In this document: piece by piece, positions 36,441 through 45,275 of the stretch
Layout of the letters: each line of letters opens with the position of its first letter
Position numbering within the stretch: position 1 is the stretch's first letter
Assembly: GCF_025685415.1 (NCBI RefSeq)
Contig: NZ_JAGSYB010000001.1
Span: 3,472,001 to 3,536,000 of the forward strand
Length of the DNA: 64,000 nt
Origin: Terriglobus aquaticus
Lineage (GTDB): Bacteria; Acidobacteriota; Terriglobia; Terriglobales; Acidobacteriaceae
Direction: 5' to 3'
Program-made: the position numbers and the translations under genes
The notes under the pieces: model-generated
Databases searched by the model: none
The model's input: the letters and a program-made list of their open reading frames with translations, nothing else
What the model was told of the DNA's origin: nothing

Positions 36441-38330
36441 CTACTTCATCGTCGCCGGCCGGATGACCGCACCATCCAGGTCAGGATGATCCAGTCCCCA
36501 CACCTTTACTCCGGGTTGCCCCTGCAAATCCAGCACCACTACTTCGTTCGTGCCTTTGCGCAGCCAAGGCCCCGGCAGGTACAGCGCCTTCTGCGGACCC
36601 ACGTCCCACACGCGGCCCAGGTTGTGCCCGTTCACCCAAACCTGGCCTTTGGTGAAGCCGCTGGTGTCCAGGAACGTGTCGGCCTGCCTGGGAACAGTAA
36701 AGCTCCCGCGGTAAAAGCACGCCCCGCTGCACGCCTGTGCCGTGTACTTGTACTGCGTCGGGTCGGTCAGCGGCAGTGGGAAGTTCTGCCAACCCGTCAC
36801 CGGCCTGCCACCCACGTTCACACCGCCCAGCAGCCCAACACGCTCTCCCGGAATCGCCTTTCCGTAGTTCACGCGGCCCGTGTTCTCCACCAGTATGTCC
36901 AGCACCGCCGGGCCGGCTGGCAGATCCAGCGGCAGAGCGTGCTGGTCGTAGCGGCGGTCAACCGTGCCTATCAGCCGACCGTTCACGTACACCTGTGCAT
37001 AGCTGTGCAGCTTGCCCAGGTTTACCTCGCCCTGCACGGGCCCCTGCATCGTCGTGCGGTACAGCACGTAGCCATACGCCTGGTTCAGCTCTTCCATCGC
37101 CAGCGGCTGTTGCGACGGCACCGGCTTCGGCAACACGCTCCACAGCGGCACCGCGCCCGTCATGTGCACAGGCGCAAACTGCTGCGCTGGCGCTATCGTC
37201 GGCACCGGCGTTGGCGTCGTTCCAGTCGCCTCTGCAATCGTCTTCCGCAGCAGGTCGTACTTCGGTGTCTCGCGCCCGCTCTCATCCAGCGGCGCGTCGT
37301 AGTCATAGCTGGTCACGTCGGGCTGGTAGTTCTTGCCTTCGGAGTTCGCCCCGTCCGCATTCGCTCCGTTCATGAATCCGAAGCTGGTGCCTCCGTGGAA
37401 CATGTACATGCTCACGGAGTAGCCCTGCTTCAGCATCCATCCCACCTCGTCCGCTTCCTCTTGTGGGCTGCGCGTCTCGTGCTTCGCGCCCCAGTGGTCG
37501 AACCACCCGGCCCAGTACTCACCAGACATGAACGGCCCCTGCGGCCGCAGCTTGTGCAGCTTCGCGAACTCGCCCTTCGCCTCGCCCGTGCCGAAGTTGA
37601 TCACCGCCGGCAGCTCCGGCAAGGATCCACGAGTCAACTCATCCGCACCATCGGCCGTGTACAACTGTGCCTTGGTAAAGCCGGCGTCCATCAGCATGTG
37701 GTGAATGTCTTCCATGTACTCGTGGTCGTCGCCGTAAGACCCGTACTCGTTCTCCACCTGCACCGCGATGATGGGTCCGCCATTGCCGATCTGCAGCGGC
37801 GCCACCTCTTTGCCCAGCCGCAGCATCCACCGCCGAGCCGCTTTTAAAAACTTCGGATCGCGTGACCGCACCTTCATATCGGGGTCTTTCAAGAGCCAAG
37901 CCGGGTAGCCGCCAAACTCCCACTCCGCGCACGCGTACGGCCCGGGCCGCAGGATCACGTACAGCCCCTCCTGCTGCGCCTCACGCACAAACTCCGCCAC
38001 GTCGGCATTGCCGCTGAAGTCGTACTTGCCCGGCTCGGTCTCATGCACGTTCCAGAAGACGTAGGTCGTGATCGTGTTCAGCCCCATCGCCTTCGCCATG
38101 CGGAACCGCGACCGCCAGTACTCCCGCGGAACACGCGCGTAGTGCATCTCGCCAGAGATGATCTGAAACGGCTTGCCATCCAGCAGGAACTTGCCGTCCG
38201 CCACGCGAAAGCTGTGATCCGCCGCCGTCTGCGCATGCGCTTGCAGGGCGCCGCACAGCAGCAGTCCCGTGAGCACGAAACAACAACGACCAACAGAACG
38301 AGGGAACCGCGAAAGCCGCTGCTGCATCAT
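36441..38330 (-). CDS. Secreted beta-galactosidase, GH35
   Basis: 629 aa with a signal peptide ending near AHAQ. The TIM-barrel domain (about 40-370) has IISGEMHYARVPREYWRSRF, the acid/base Glu195 in QVENEYGSYG and the nucleophile Glu271 in FMSGEYWAGWFDHWG. C-terminal jelly-roll domains (VYVNGRLIG, WVNGHNLGRVWDVGPQKALY) are typical. It releases terminal beta-galactose, for instance from pectic galactan side chains. Start is the first of two adjacent ATGs. Divergent from the metallo-beta-lactamase gene. Confidence 0.93.
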   Translation of the reverse strand: MMQQRLSRFPRSVGRCCFVLTGLLLCGALQAHAQTAADHSFRVADGKFLLDGKPFQIISGEMHYARVPREYWRSRFRMAKAMGLNTITTYVFWNVHETEPGKYDFSGNADVAEFVREAQQEGLYVILRPGPYACAEWEFGGYPAWLLKDPDMKVRSRDPKFLKAARRWMLRLGKEVAPLQIGNGGPIIAVQVENEYGSYGDDHEYMEDIHHMLMDAGFTKAQLYTADGADELTRGSLPELPAVINFGTGEAKGEFAKLHKLRPQGPFMSGEYWAGWFDHWGAKHETRSPQEEADEVGWMLKQGYSVSMYMFHGGTSFGFMNGANADGANSEGKNYQPDVTSYDYDAPLDESGRETPKYDLLRKTIAEATGTTPTPVPTIAPAQQFAPVHMTGAVPLWSVLPKPVPSQQPLAMEELNQAYGYVLYRTTMQGPVQGEVNLGKLHSYAQVYVNGRLIGTVDRRYDQHALPLDLPAGPAVLDILVENTGRVNYGKAIPGERVGLLGGVNVGGRPVTGWQNFPLPLTDPTQYKYTAQACSGACFYRGSFTVPRQADTFLDTSGFTKGQVWVNGHNLGRVWDVGPQKALYLPGPWLRKGTNEVVVLDLQGQPGVKVWGLDHPDLDGAVIRPATMK

Positions 38331-38395
38331 GCCTGCATTCTAGAAGCTCACCTGAAGTCATAGGCAGCAGGGAAGCGCCGGCGCACAATCAAGGC

Positions 38396-39274
38396 GTGCG
38401 CATCCTTTTGCTCCTTCTGCTCGCCATGCTGCTCGGCACACCGTTGTCCCTCCGCGCCGACCAGGACCCCGCCTGGATCACGCCCATCGCGCCCTTTCGC
38501 ATCGCAGACAACCTTTACTACGTCGGCAGCCTGGACCTCGCCAGCTACCTGATCGTCACGCCCAGGGGCAACATCCTCATCAACGCCAACCTCGCGACGT
38601 CGCCACCGCAGATTCGGGCAAGCGTCGAGCAGCTCGGCTTCCGCTGGCAGGATACGAAGATTCTCCTGAACGGCCAGGCTCACTTCGACCACATGGCTGG
38701 CGCGGCAGAGGTGGTGCGCGAGACCCACGCCAGAAACATGGTCATGGACGGCGATGTAAGCGTCGCGGAGACCGGCGGCAAGACCGACTTCCTCGCTCCC
38801 TCGAACAACGTGCCGAGCTACGCACCCGTGCACGTCGATCGCGTCCTGCACGACGGCGACACCGTCACGCTGGGCGGCGTCACGCTCACTGCGCACAAGA
38901 CAGCAGGTCACACCCGCGGTTGCACCACGTGGACCATGCGGGTGCACATGCCGGGGGACCCCGCGACCGTCCTGCGCGACGTAGTCATCGTCGGTGGCAC
39001 CAGTTTCTGGTCGGAGTACCGCTTCACCGCGACTGCCGGCCATCCTGCCAGTTATCCCGGCATCGCTCAGGACTTCACGCACACCTTCGCCACTCTCCGC
39101 AATCTGCCGTGCGACCTCTTCCTCGGTGCGCACGGCCAGTACTTCCACATGCTCGACAAGCTGCGGCAGTACCCCACAGTTGGACCGCGCGTTTTCGTCG
39201 ATTCGGCCGGCTACAGAGCGTTCGTTGCAGAGGCTCAGACCAAGTTCGAACGAGCACTGCAGCAGCAGCAATGA
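38396..39274 (+). CDS. Subclass B3 metallo-beta-lactamase, B3-Q (GOB-like) type
   Basis: 292 aa from GTG 38396, with a signal peptide (LLLLLLAMLLGTPLSLRA) for export to the periplasm. The fold and ligands are those of subclass B3 lactamases: Gln94-Ala-His96-Phe-Asp98-His99, His172 in TAGHTRG and His246 in GAHGQYF. The first zinc ligand, normally His116 in standard numbering, is Gln, as known for GOB-type enzymes. The family hydrolyses penicillins, cephalosporins and carbapenems; whether this copy does so in the cell cannot be read from sequence. Confidence 0.88.
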   Translation: MRILLLLLLAMLLGTPLSLRADQDPAWITPIAPFRIADNLYYVGSLDLASYLIVTPRGNILINANLATSPPQIRASVEQLGFRWQDTKILLNGQAHFDHMAGAAEVVRETHARNMVMDGDVSVAETGGKTDFLAPSNNVPSYAPVHVDRVLHDGDTVTLGGVTLTAHKTAGHTRGCTTWTMRVHMPGDPATVLRDVVIVGGTSFWSEYRFTATAGHPASYPGIAQDFTHTFATLRNLPCDLFLGAHGQYFHMLDKLRQYPTVGPRVFVDSAGYRAFVAEAQTKFERALQQQQ

Positions 39275-39304
39275 GTCCGCTGACTGCACGCGGCCGAGCA
39301 TATT

Positions 39305-39475
39305 CTTGCTGCACCGGGCCTGCGGGGACGGCCCGCGGTGCGGATCCCGGCAAGGCCACCCGCGGGTGAGTCCACGCACGGCCCGGTGCAGCAGGCTGGG
39401 CGGTGGCTTGTACCGGGCAACCGCCACAGGCCAGAGGCAAGGCCTGCTGCCTTGCTCAAACCCGTTTTGCCCGGA
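39305..39475 (+). ncRNA. Unidentified structured element (riboswitch-like or sRNA) upstream of moeA
   Basis: In the 336-bp gap before moeA several perfect pairings nest: TGCTGCACCGGGCC (39307-39320) with GGCCCGGTGCAGCA (39380-39393), 14 bp; GCGGG/CCCGC inside it; GGCGGT (39399-39404) with ACCGCC (39420-39425); GCAAGGC/GCCTTGC (39437-39443/39449-39455). The loop CCGGGCAA (39413-39420) matches TTGCCCGG (39467-39474), which would form a pseudoknot. GCAGCAGGC (39388-39396) can alternatively pair with GCCTGCTGC (39442-39450), giving mutually exclusive folds. I cannot match it to a known family. The rest of the gap (39481-39610) shows nothing clear. Confidence 0.45.
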
Positions 39476-39610
39476 AAGGACGCGCCGCCCACTCCTGATA
39501 TTCGCCATATATTCGCCCAGCGCAGCGGCCCTGTCCAGTGCAAATCTGCGCCCGGTGGCCACACTTCAATTCCTTCCAGCCAGCTGCATCCCCTGCATCC
39601 AACTGGGTGC

Positions 39611-40885
39611 ATGCAAACGCCAATTCCAGTTCCAGCCGCAGAGATCCTGCTGTCCTGCGCGGAAGCGCTGCGGATGGTTCAGGACACCTTTGCCAGCCAG
39701 CCCACGCCTCCGAACGAAAACATCCCGCTGGAACAGGCGCTGGGCAGGGTTTTAGCCGAAGCTGTCCACGCTGACCGCGACCAGCCACCCTTTCCACGTA
39801 GCACTCGCGACGGCTTCGCGGTTCGCGCCGCGGATCTCGAGTCCTCGCGGACGCTTCGCATTGTTGGTGCCATTCGCGCGGGCGAGGAGTGGACCGGCGC
39901 GCCTCTGCAGCCTGGGGAAGCCCTGGAGATCATGACCGGCGCCCCTGCCCCGGCGGGTGCAGATGCTGTCCTGATGGTCGAGCACGCGAAGCGTGACGGC
40001 GACATCCTGCTTCCCAGCCGGACCCTTTCGCCCGGCGAAAACATCGTTCCGCAGGGTGCCGAAGCTCGCTCGGGGGACATCCTGCTACGGCCCGGCGTCC
40101 GGCTCGGTCCGGCGGAAATTGCTCTCGCCGCCTCCGTCGGCCGGCACCATCTCTCCGTCTACGCCAGACCAACGGTTGCAATTCTGAGCACAGGAGACGA
40201 GCTTGTCTCCGTCGAGCAGACGCCCGGTCCCCAGCAGATTCGCAACAGCAATGCCTATGCCCTCGCCGCGCTGGTTCGGCAGAACGGTGGCGAGCCCAGG
40301 CTCCTGCCGGTCGCGGCAGACACCCGCGAGTCGCTGGAGCGGTCCATCGCTCGCGCCGCCGGCTGTGACATGCTGGTCCTCTCCGGAGGCGTTTCCGCCG
40401 GCAAATATGACCTCGTGGAGCCGGTGCTCGCCTCGCGCGGCGCGCAGTTTCTTTTCACAGGGGTGCGCATGCAGCCGGGCAAGCCTGCCGTATTTGGCCG
40501 CATGACCGATGTCGAAAACCCGCCCGAACCGGCGAGCGCGACCAGGACACAGTGGATCTTCGGGCTGCCGGGCAATCCGGTCAGTGTCCAGGTGACCGCG
40601 ATGCTGTTTGCGCTGCCCATGCTTCGTGCACTCGGTGGCGAAGTGAACCCGCAGCCGGCCTTCGCTGCCGCTCAGCTCACGCAACCGGTGCAGGTCTCCC
40701 CCGGCCTGACCCGGTTTCTTCCGGCCCGGCTCACCGCCGGTCTGGAGGGCACCGTTGTTGAGCCGACAGGTTGGAAGGGCTCCGGCGACCTCCACAGCAA
40801 CGCTCGCGCCAACTGCTACCTCGTCGTCCCACCGGATGCCGTTCAGCTTGACAAAGGCACCCACGTGCAGGTGCTGCTTCGCTAG
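39611..40885 (+). CDS. moeA: Molybdopterin molybdenumtransferase MoeA
   Basis: 424 aa from ATG 39611; 91 upstream in-frame codons lie over the structured element and are not protein-like. It inserts molybdate into adenylylated molybdopterin, the last step of Moco synthesis. Signatures: FPRSTRDGFAVRAADLESS, GEALEIMTGAPAPAGADAVL, ARPTVAILSTGDELVSVEQT, LSGGVSAGKYDLVEPVL and FGLPGNPVSVQVT; C-terminal domain IV is present. It stands alone, away from other moa/mob genes, between the structured element and a convergent hairpin. Confidence 0.95.
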   Translation: MQTPIPVPAAEILLSCAEALRMVQDTFASQPTPPNENIPLEQALGRVLAEAVHADRDQPPFPRSTRDGFAVRAADLESSRTLRIVGAIRAGEEWTGAPLQPGEALEIMTGAPAPAGADAVLMVEHAKRDGDILLPSRTLSPGENIVPQGAEARSGDILLRPGVRLGPAEIALAASVGRHHLSVYARPTVAILSTGDELVSVEQTPGPQQIRNSNAYALAALVRQNGGEPRLLPVAADTRESLERSIARAAGCDMLVLSGGVSAGKYDLVEPVLASRGAQFLFTGVRMQPGKPAVFGRMTDVENPPEPASATRTQWIFGLPGNPVSVQVTAMLFALPMLRALGGEVNPQPAFAAAQLTQPVQVSPGLTRFLPARLTAGLEGTVVEPTGWKGSGDLHSNARANCYLVVPPDAVQLDKGTHVQVLLR

Positions 40886-40931
40886 GCACGGTACCTGACC
40901 GCAGCGCAAGTGATGCAAAAGCAGGAACTTA

Positions 40932-40965
40932 CGCCGAAGTTCTTCCGCACGAGGAACTTCCGGCG
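40932..40965. terminator. Hairpin between convergent moeA and ilvA
   Basis: CGCC-GAAGTTC (40932-40942) pairs with GAACTTC-C-GGCG (40954-40965), an 11-bp stem with one bulge. GGAACTT/AAGTTCC-type words recur several times between 40923 and 41007. No long T-run follows on either strand, so it may stop both transcripts only partly. Confidence 0.45.
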
Positions 40966-41023
40966 AAGCGTCAGCGCAACCTGTTTGCAATGAAGAACTT
41001 ACAAAAATGGCAGGGGGGCGGCT

Positions 41024-42259
41024 TTACTGGACCCGCTCGTAGTGATAGCCACCCTCATCCAGCGCAGCCAGCAGTTCCGCCACCTGCTCAGGACCGCGAG
41101 TCTCCATGGTGATGTCGATCGTCGTGTCGCCCAGGTTCACGCCGTAGTACGACCGGTTGTAGAGCGTGTCCACGATGTTGATGCGGTGCGCTGCAATCAA
41201 CTGGGACAACTCCACCAGCGCACCCGGGCGGTCCAACAGGTGAATGCGCAGCCGAATCAAGCGTCCGTCCTGCACCAGGCCGCGCTCGATCATGCGGCTC
41301 AAGAGCATTACGTCGATGTTGCCACCACACACAAGAACCGCGGTTCGCGCGCCGGTTGGCAGACTCGTCCGCCGCTGCAACAGCGCTGCCAGCGCAGTCG
41401 CACCGGCGCCTTCTGCCAGCATCTTTTCGCGTTCCAGCAGGGTCAGAATCGCGCTGGCGATCTCGTCTTCTTCGACCGTCACAATCTCGTCGACGAACCG
41501 CTCGACCAGCGGCAGCGTCAGCGATCCCGCACGGCGAACCGCAATGCCATCCGCAATGGTCGTCGCGGCTGCCAGTGTTACCGGTGCGTTCTGCGCAACG
41601 GCAGCCTGCATGCTCGGCAGGCGCGCGGTCTGCACGCCAATCACGCGCACGGTCGGCCGCAGCGACTTCACCGCGCAGGCAATGCCGCCGATCAGGCCGC
41701 CCCCGCCGATCGGCACCACCACGGCGTCAAGATCGCTGACCTGCTCCAGAATCTCAAGGCCGATCGTGCCTTGCCCGGCGATCACCTCTGCATCGTCGAA
41801 AGGGTGAATGAACGTCAGACCTTCTGCATCGCGACGCCGCACCGCTTCCGCATACGCCGCGTCGTAGTTCGCGCCGTGCAGCACGACCTCTGCGCCAAAG
41901 CGCCGGGTGGCCGTCACCTTGACCAGCGGCGTTGTTTCCGGCATTACGATCGTCGCGCGGATTCCGCGACGCGTCGCGTGGTACGCAACGCCCTGCGCAT
42001 GATTGCCCGCGCTGGCGGCGATCACGCCGCGGGCGCTCTGCTCCGCTGACAGCGTCAGGATGCGGTTCAGCGCTCCGCGCTCTTTGAACGCGCCAGTCAT
42101 CTGCCGGTTCTCGAGCTTGAGAAAGATTTCCTGGCCGGTCAGGCCGCTCAGGATGGGCGAGCGATCGCATGGCGTGTAGACGACCGAGTCTCGCACACGT
42201 TCGCGCGCGGCCTGGATGTCAGCAAGCGTGACGGCAAGATCTAAGTGTGTTTCAGGCAT
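41024..42259 (-). CDS. ilvA: Threonine ammonia-lyase (threonine dehydratase) with ACT domain
   Basis: 411 aa PLP enzyme. It deaminates threonine to 2-oxobutanoate, the first step toward isoleucine. Lys59 in MTGAFKERGA binds PLP; SAGNHAQGVAYHA and VPIGGGGLIGGIA bind its phosphate. A single C-terminal ACT domain (about 330-411, RIHLLDRPGALVELSQLIAA) could bind a regulatory amino acid; this short form is the TdcB-plus-ACT layout rather than E. coli IlvA with two regulatory repeats. Last gene of the trpB...tyrA operon, 29 nt after tyrA. Confidence 0.92.
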   Translation of the reverse strand: MPETHLDLAVTLADIQAARERVRDSVVYTPCDRSPILSGLTGQEIFLKLENRQMTGAFKERGALNRILTLSAEQSARGVIAASAGNHAQGVAYHATRRGIRATIVMPETTPLVKVTATRRFGAEVVLHGANYDAAYAEAVRRRDAEGLTFIHPFDDAEVIAGQGTIGLEILEQVSDLDAVVVPIGGGGLIGGIACAVKSLRPTVRVIGVQTARLPSMQAAVAQNAPVTLAAATTIADGIAVRRAGSLTLPLVERFVDEIVTVEEDEIASAILTLLEREKMLAEGAGATALAALLQRRTSLPTGARTAVLVCGGNIDVMLLSRMIERGLVQDGRLIRLRIHLLDRPGALVELSQLIAAHRINIVDTLYNRSYYGVNLGDTTIDITMETRGPEQVAELLAALDEGGYHYERVQ

Positions 42260-42288
42260 CGGGTTCCGTTAGCTTACCGGACACGCAC

Positions 42289-43161
42289 CTAGTGAGTGCG
42301 ACGGAAGTTGTTCGCCTTGGTGAACTCGTCGCGTAGCGCGGGCGTGCGCAGGTTTTCGCGCAAATGCTGCAGCCGCTGCTCCAGCATCAGCAGCGTGTGC
42401 GCCAGCGGAGCTTCATTGGTGCGAGCGATGTCGCGCCACATGCTGAAAGGCGACGATCCCAGGCGGGTCATCTCGCGCAGCGCGCGTCCGCCGATGGCGC
42501 GCAGATCCGGATCATCGCCGAACGTGTCTTCCAGCAGAGCGCTCAGTGCGGTGCTGAGCATCTGCGGCAGGTGGCTGACCCACGCGCAGATCTCGTCGTG
42601 GCGGTCCGCTGGCATGTCGATGATCTTGGAGCCGAAGCGCTCCACCCATCCGCGCCACTCCGTTGTAAGTGCCTGTGACGAGCCCGAGAAGGCAACCGCG
42701 GCGGGCGATGTGTCGGGCGTAAAAATCCACGTGGCCCCGCGAAAGAGTGCGGCTTCCGCCAGCGCCGCACCGCCGCTTTCCTTGCCTGCCATGGGATGGC
42801 CTGGCAGAAAGCGGCCAGGCAGAAGGCGGCGCGCGGTCTCCACAATGTTCAGCTTGGTCGAACCCGCGTCGGTAACTAATTGGCCGTCTTGAATGACGGG
42901 CGCAAGCTGCTCCAGCCATTGCAGGATCGCGAGCACGGGCACGGCGAGCACAACGATGTCGGCACGTTGCACCGCCGCGCGCTGCTTTTCCGGAGACTGC
43001 GCCAGGTGCGTAATGGCGCCGCGATCGAGGGCGGTGCGCAGTTCGTCGGCGCTGCGGTCAATGCCGGTGATCAGGCCAGCAAAACCGGCCTCGCGCAGGG
43101 CGAGGCCGATGGATGCGCCGATAAGGCCGGTGCCGATGATCGTGATTCGCTTCGCCGGCAA
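42289..43161 (-). CDS. tyrA: Prephenate dehydrogenase
   Basis: 290 aa from TTG 43161, chosen because GGAG precedes it at a 7-nt spacing and the protein then begins LPAKRITIIGTGLIGASIGL, the NAD(P) Rossmann motif. It oxidatively decarboxylates prephenate to 4-hydroxyphenylpyruvate for tyrosine. Catalytic-region segments are FLPGHPMAGKESGGAALAEA and ICAWVSHLPQMLSTALSALL. No ACT or chorismate-mutase domain is fused; the mutase is a separate gene upstream in the same operon. Thirteen nt separate it from the dienelactone hydrolase gene. Confidence 0.93.
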   Translation of the reverse strand: MPAKRITIIGTGLIGASIGLALREAGFAGLITGIDRSADELRTALDRGAITHLAQSPEKQRAAVQRADIVVLAVPVLAILQWLEQLAPVIQDGQLVTDAGSTKLNIVETARRLLPGRFLPGHPMAGKESGGAALAEAALFRGATWIFTPDTSPAAVAFSGSSQALTTEWRGWVERFGSKIIDMPADRHDEICAWVSHLPQMLSTALSALLEDTFGDDPDLRAIGGRALREMTRLGSSPFSMWRDIARTNEAPLAHTLLMLEQRLQHLRENLRTPALRDEFTKANNFRRTH

Positions 43162-43174
43162 CGTCTGCTCCTGC

Positions 43175-43861
43175 TTACCCGAAGTGCTGCTCGAGGAAGA
43201 GCAACGTACGCTTGTTGGCCAGCGTTGCGGCCTCAGCGCGGTAATGGTTCGGGTCGACGGAGCGCTCGAAGGCGTGACCCGCCCCTTCGTAGACGAAGAT
43301 TGGCACCTCAGGATGCGCGGTTTGAATCGTGTCGCGCGCGGCCTGCGGGATGTACTCGTCATCCGCGCCGAAGTGCAGGATGACCGGGCACTGCGGCTCT
43401 TCATTTGCGAACTGCGCGATTGCTCCGCCGTAGTAGCCGGCAGCGGCGTCGATCTCAAGCCGAGTCGCGGAGAGGAACGCCATGGTGCCGCCGAAGCAGT
43501 AGCCAACGACGCCTACGGGTGCGTCAGTCTCTGCGCGCAGCCACTCGACGGCGGCCTTCACGTCCTTGGTCTGGTCGACCAGGCCTTCGCTGAACTGCTT
43601 CATCAGGCCGAAGCCCTTCTGAAAATCTTCCTGGTTGTACTCGAGATTCACGTTCTTCTCGATACGGTCGAACATGGCCGGCGCAATGCAAAGATAGCCG
43701 TGCGATGCCCACTCCTCGGTCGACTTCTGGATCTGGCGGTTGACGCCAAAGATCTCCTGCACGACAACCAGCGCGCCTTTCGGCTCGCCGTCTGGCCGCA
43801 CCACGTATGCGGCCAACTCGTTGCCGTCCTCTGCCTTCAACTGCACCCACTCGGTGTTCAT
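43175..43861 (-). CDS. Dienelactone hydrolase family protein
   Basis: 228 aa alpha/beta hydrolase. The nucleophile is Cys122 in VVGYCFGGTMA, with Asp167/168 in HFGADDEYIP and His196 in YEGAGHAFERS completing the dienelactone-hydrolase triad. It is cytoplasmic (no signal). It sits between aroF and tyrA with gaps of 15 and 13 nt, so it is part of the aromatic operon, yet none of the known Phe/Tyr/Trp steps requires it. Substrate unknown. Confidence 0.88.
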   Translation of the reverse strand: MNTEWVQLKAEDGNELAAYVVRPDGEPKGALVVVQEIFGVNRQIQKSTEEWASHGYLCIAPAMFDRIEKNVNLEYNQEDFQKGFGLMKQFSEGLVDQTKDVKAAVEWLRAETDAPVGVVGYCFGGTMAFLSATRLEIDAAAGYYGGAIAQFANEEPQCPVILHFGADDEYIPQAARDTIQTAHPEVPIFVYEGAGHAFERSVDPNHYRAEAATLANKRTLLFLEQHFG

Positions 43862-43876
43862 TGTTGCTCCTGTTGG

Positions 43877-44896
43877 TTACGCTACGTTGCGGCCGACGAC
43901 GGGTGCGAGCTGACGCAGTTGGTCGACAAGCTTGTTGAGCTGGTCGGGGAAGAGCGATTGCGCGCCGTCGCTCATGGCCTTGTCCGGATTTGGATGCATT
44001 TCCATCAAGAGGCCGTCCGCACCGGCGGCGACTGACGCCAGCGCCATGGGCGGAACGAACTCGCGCTTGCCCACGCCGTGCGACGGATCGCCGAAGACGG
44101 GCAGGTGCGTCAGCTTCTTCAGCACAGGGATCGCGCTAATGTCCATGGTGTTGCGCGTGTAGGTCTCAAAGGTGCGAATGCCGCGCTCGCACAACATCAG
44201 GTCGTAGTTGCCGCCGCTCAGGATGTACTCAGCCGAGAGCAAGACCTCTTCGATGGTCGCGCTGATGCCGCGCTTCAGCAGCACGGGTTTACGCACGTGG
44301 CCCAGTTCGCGCAGCAGATTGAAATTCTGCATGTTGCGCGCGCCCACCTGGAAGCAGTCGATGTACGGCAGCATGGGCTCGATCTGCGCGATCTCCATCA
44401 CCTCCGTGATGATGAGCAGGCCGGTAATGTCGCCGACTTCGCGCAGGAGCTTCAGGCCTTCGATGCCCATGCCCTGGAAGCTGTACGGCGAGGAGCGCGG
44501 CTTGAAGGCGCCCCCGCGCAGGAACTGTCCGCCCGCCGCCTTCACCTGCTGTGCGGAGAGCAGAATCTGGTCGCGCGACTCGACCGAGCACGGACCGGCC
44601 ATGATGGTCACCTGGTCGCCGCCAACAACCACGCCGTTGGGAAAGGTGATCTTCGTTCCGTCCGGGCGGAAGGAGCGGCCTGCCAGCTTGTACGGCGAGC
44701 TGATGCGATACGCCTCAAAGACGCCGGGCAGTACCTGGAACTCTGCCACGTCAAACTGCGCGGGCGTACCCACGCCGGCCAGCATCATCTGGCCCGCGCC
44801 GCTGGTGCGGTGCACATCGAAACCCAACTCCACCATGCGCTCAATGACGGCCTGGATGTGCTCGTCGTTGGCGTCCTTCTGCATCACTACGATCAT
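43877..44896 (-). CDS. aroF: 3-deoxy-7-phosphoheptulonate (DAHP) synthase, type I-beta
   Basis: 339 aa. It condenses PEP and erythrose-4-phosphate, the entry step of the shikimate pathway. An N-terminal ferredoxin-like domain of about 70 residues (MIVVMQKDANDEHIQAVIER) precedes the barrel, the layout of the B. subtilis/Thermotoga type. Barrel motifs: VTIMAGPCSVESRDQI, FLRGGAFKPRSSPYSFQGMG, QVGARNMQNFNLLRELG, PVLLKRGISATIEEVL, PVFGDPSHGVGKREFV. The N-terminal domain is the usual site of feedback control. Located 47 nt after the chorismate mutase gene. Confidence 0.95.
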   Translation of the reverse strand: MIVVMQKDANDEHIQAVIERMVELGFDVHRTSGAGQMMLAGVGTPAQFDVAEFQVLPGVFEAYRISSPYKLAGRSFRPDGTKITFPNGVVVGGDQVTIMAGPCSVESRDQILLSAQQVKAAGGQFLRGGAFKPRSSPYSFQGMGIEGLKLLREVGDITGLLIITEVMEIAQIEPMLPYIDCFQVGARNMQNFNLLRELGHVRKPVLLKRGISATIEEVLLSAEYILSGGNYDLMLCERGIRTFETYTRNTMDISAIPVLKKLTHLPVFGDPSHGVGKREFVPPMALASVAAGADGLLMEMHPNPDKAMSDGAQSLFPDQLNKLVDQLRQLAPVVGRNVA

Positions 44897-44943
44897 TGCG
44901 TTCTGTCTCTCTTTTTCGCGCGCCGGGTGTGTGGCGCAGGGAA

Positions 44944-45213
44944 TTACGACTGCGGTGTGCGTTTTTGCAGGGAGCGCATCACGTCCATGATGCGTTCGTA
45001 AATGTCGATCAGGTCTTCGTCCTTCAGCGGACCGCTGTTGACCTGCTTTGCGTGCGCGAAGACGGCCTGCTCGCGGTCTGGCTCATAGATGTTGGCGCCG
45101 GTCTTTTGCTTGATTGCGCCGATCTCTGTGGCAGCCCGGGCGCGCTCGTTCAGCAGCGCCACAATCTGCTCGTCCAGTCCGTCGATCTTCTGCCGCCAGT
45201 CTGCGATTTCCAT
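44944..45213 (-). CDS. aroQ: Chorismate mutase, AroQ class
   Basis: 89 aa, all-helical. It converts chorismate to prephenate. WRQKIDGLDEQIVALLNERA, the Lys-bearing IGAIKQKTGANIYEPDREQA and DLIDIYERIMDVMRSLQK match the three helices of the AroQ fold, with the active-site Arg/Lys residues present. No signal peptide, so it is the cytoplasmic biosynthetic form. In the operon 62 nt after trpA and before aroF, an order in which the mutase and DAHP synthase may associate, as in other bacteria with separate AroQ proteins. Confidence 0.93.
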   Translation of the reverse strand: MEIADWRQKIDGLDEQIVALLNERARAATEIGAIKQKTGANIYEPDREQAVFAHAKQVNSGPLKDEDLIDIYERIMDVMRSLQKRTPQS

Positions 45214-45275
45214 CGTTGCCGTACCTCGTTCGTGTTGCTGGGTTCGTGTTTCAGTGTACCGAGCGTGGGTTGCGG

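Noticed and set aside
39307-39393. RNase P RNA or tmRNA upstream of moeA
   Set aside because: The conserved core sequences of those RNAs (for example GAGGAAAGTCC) are not present and the element is too short.
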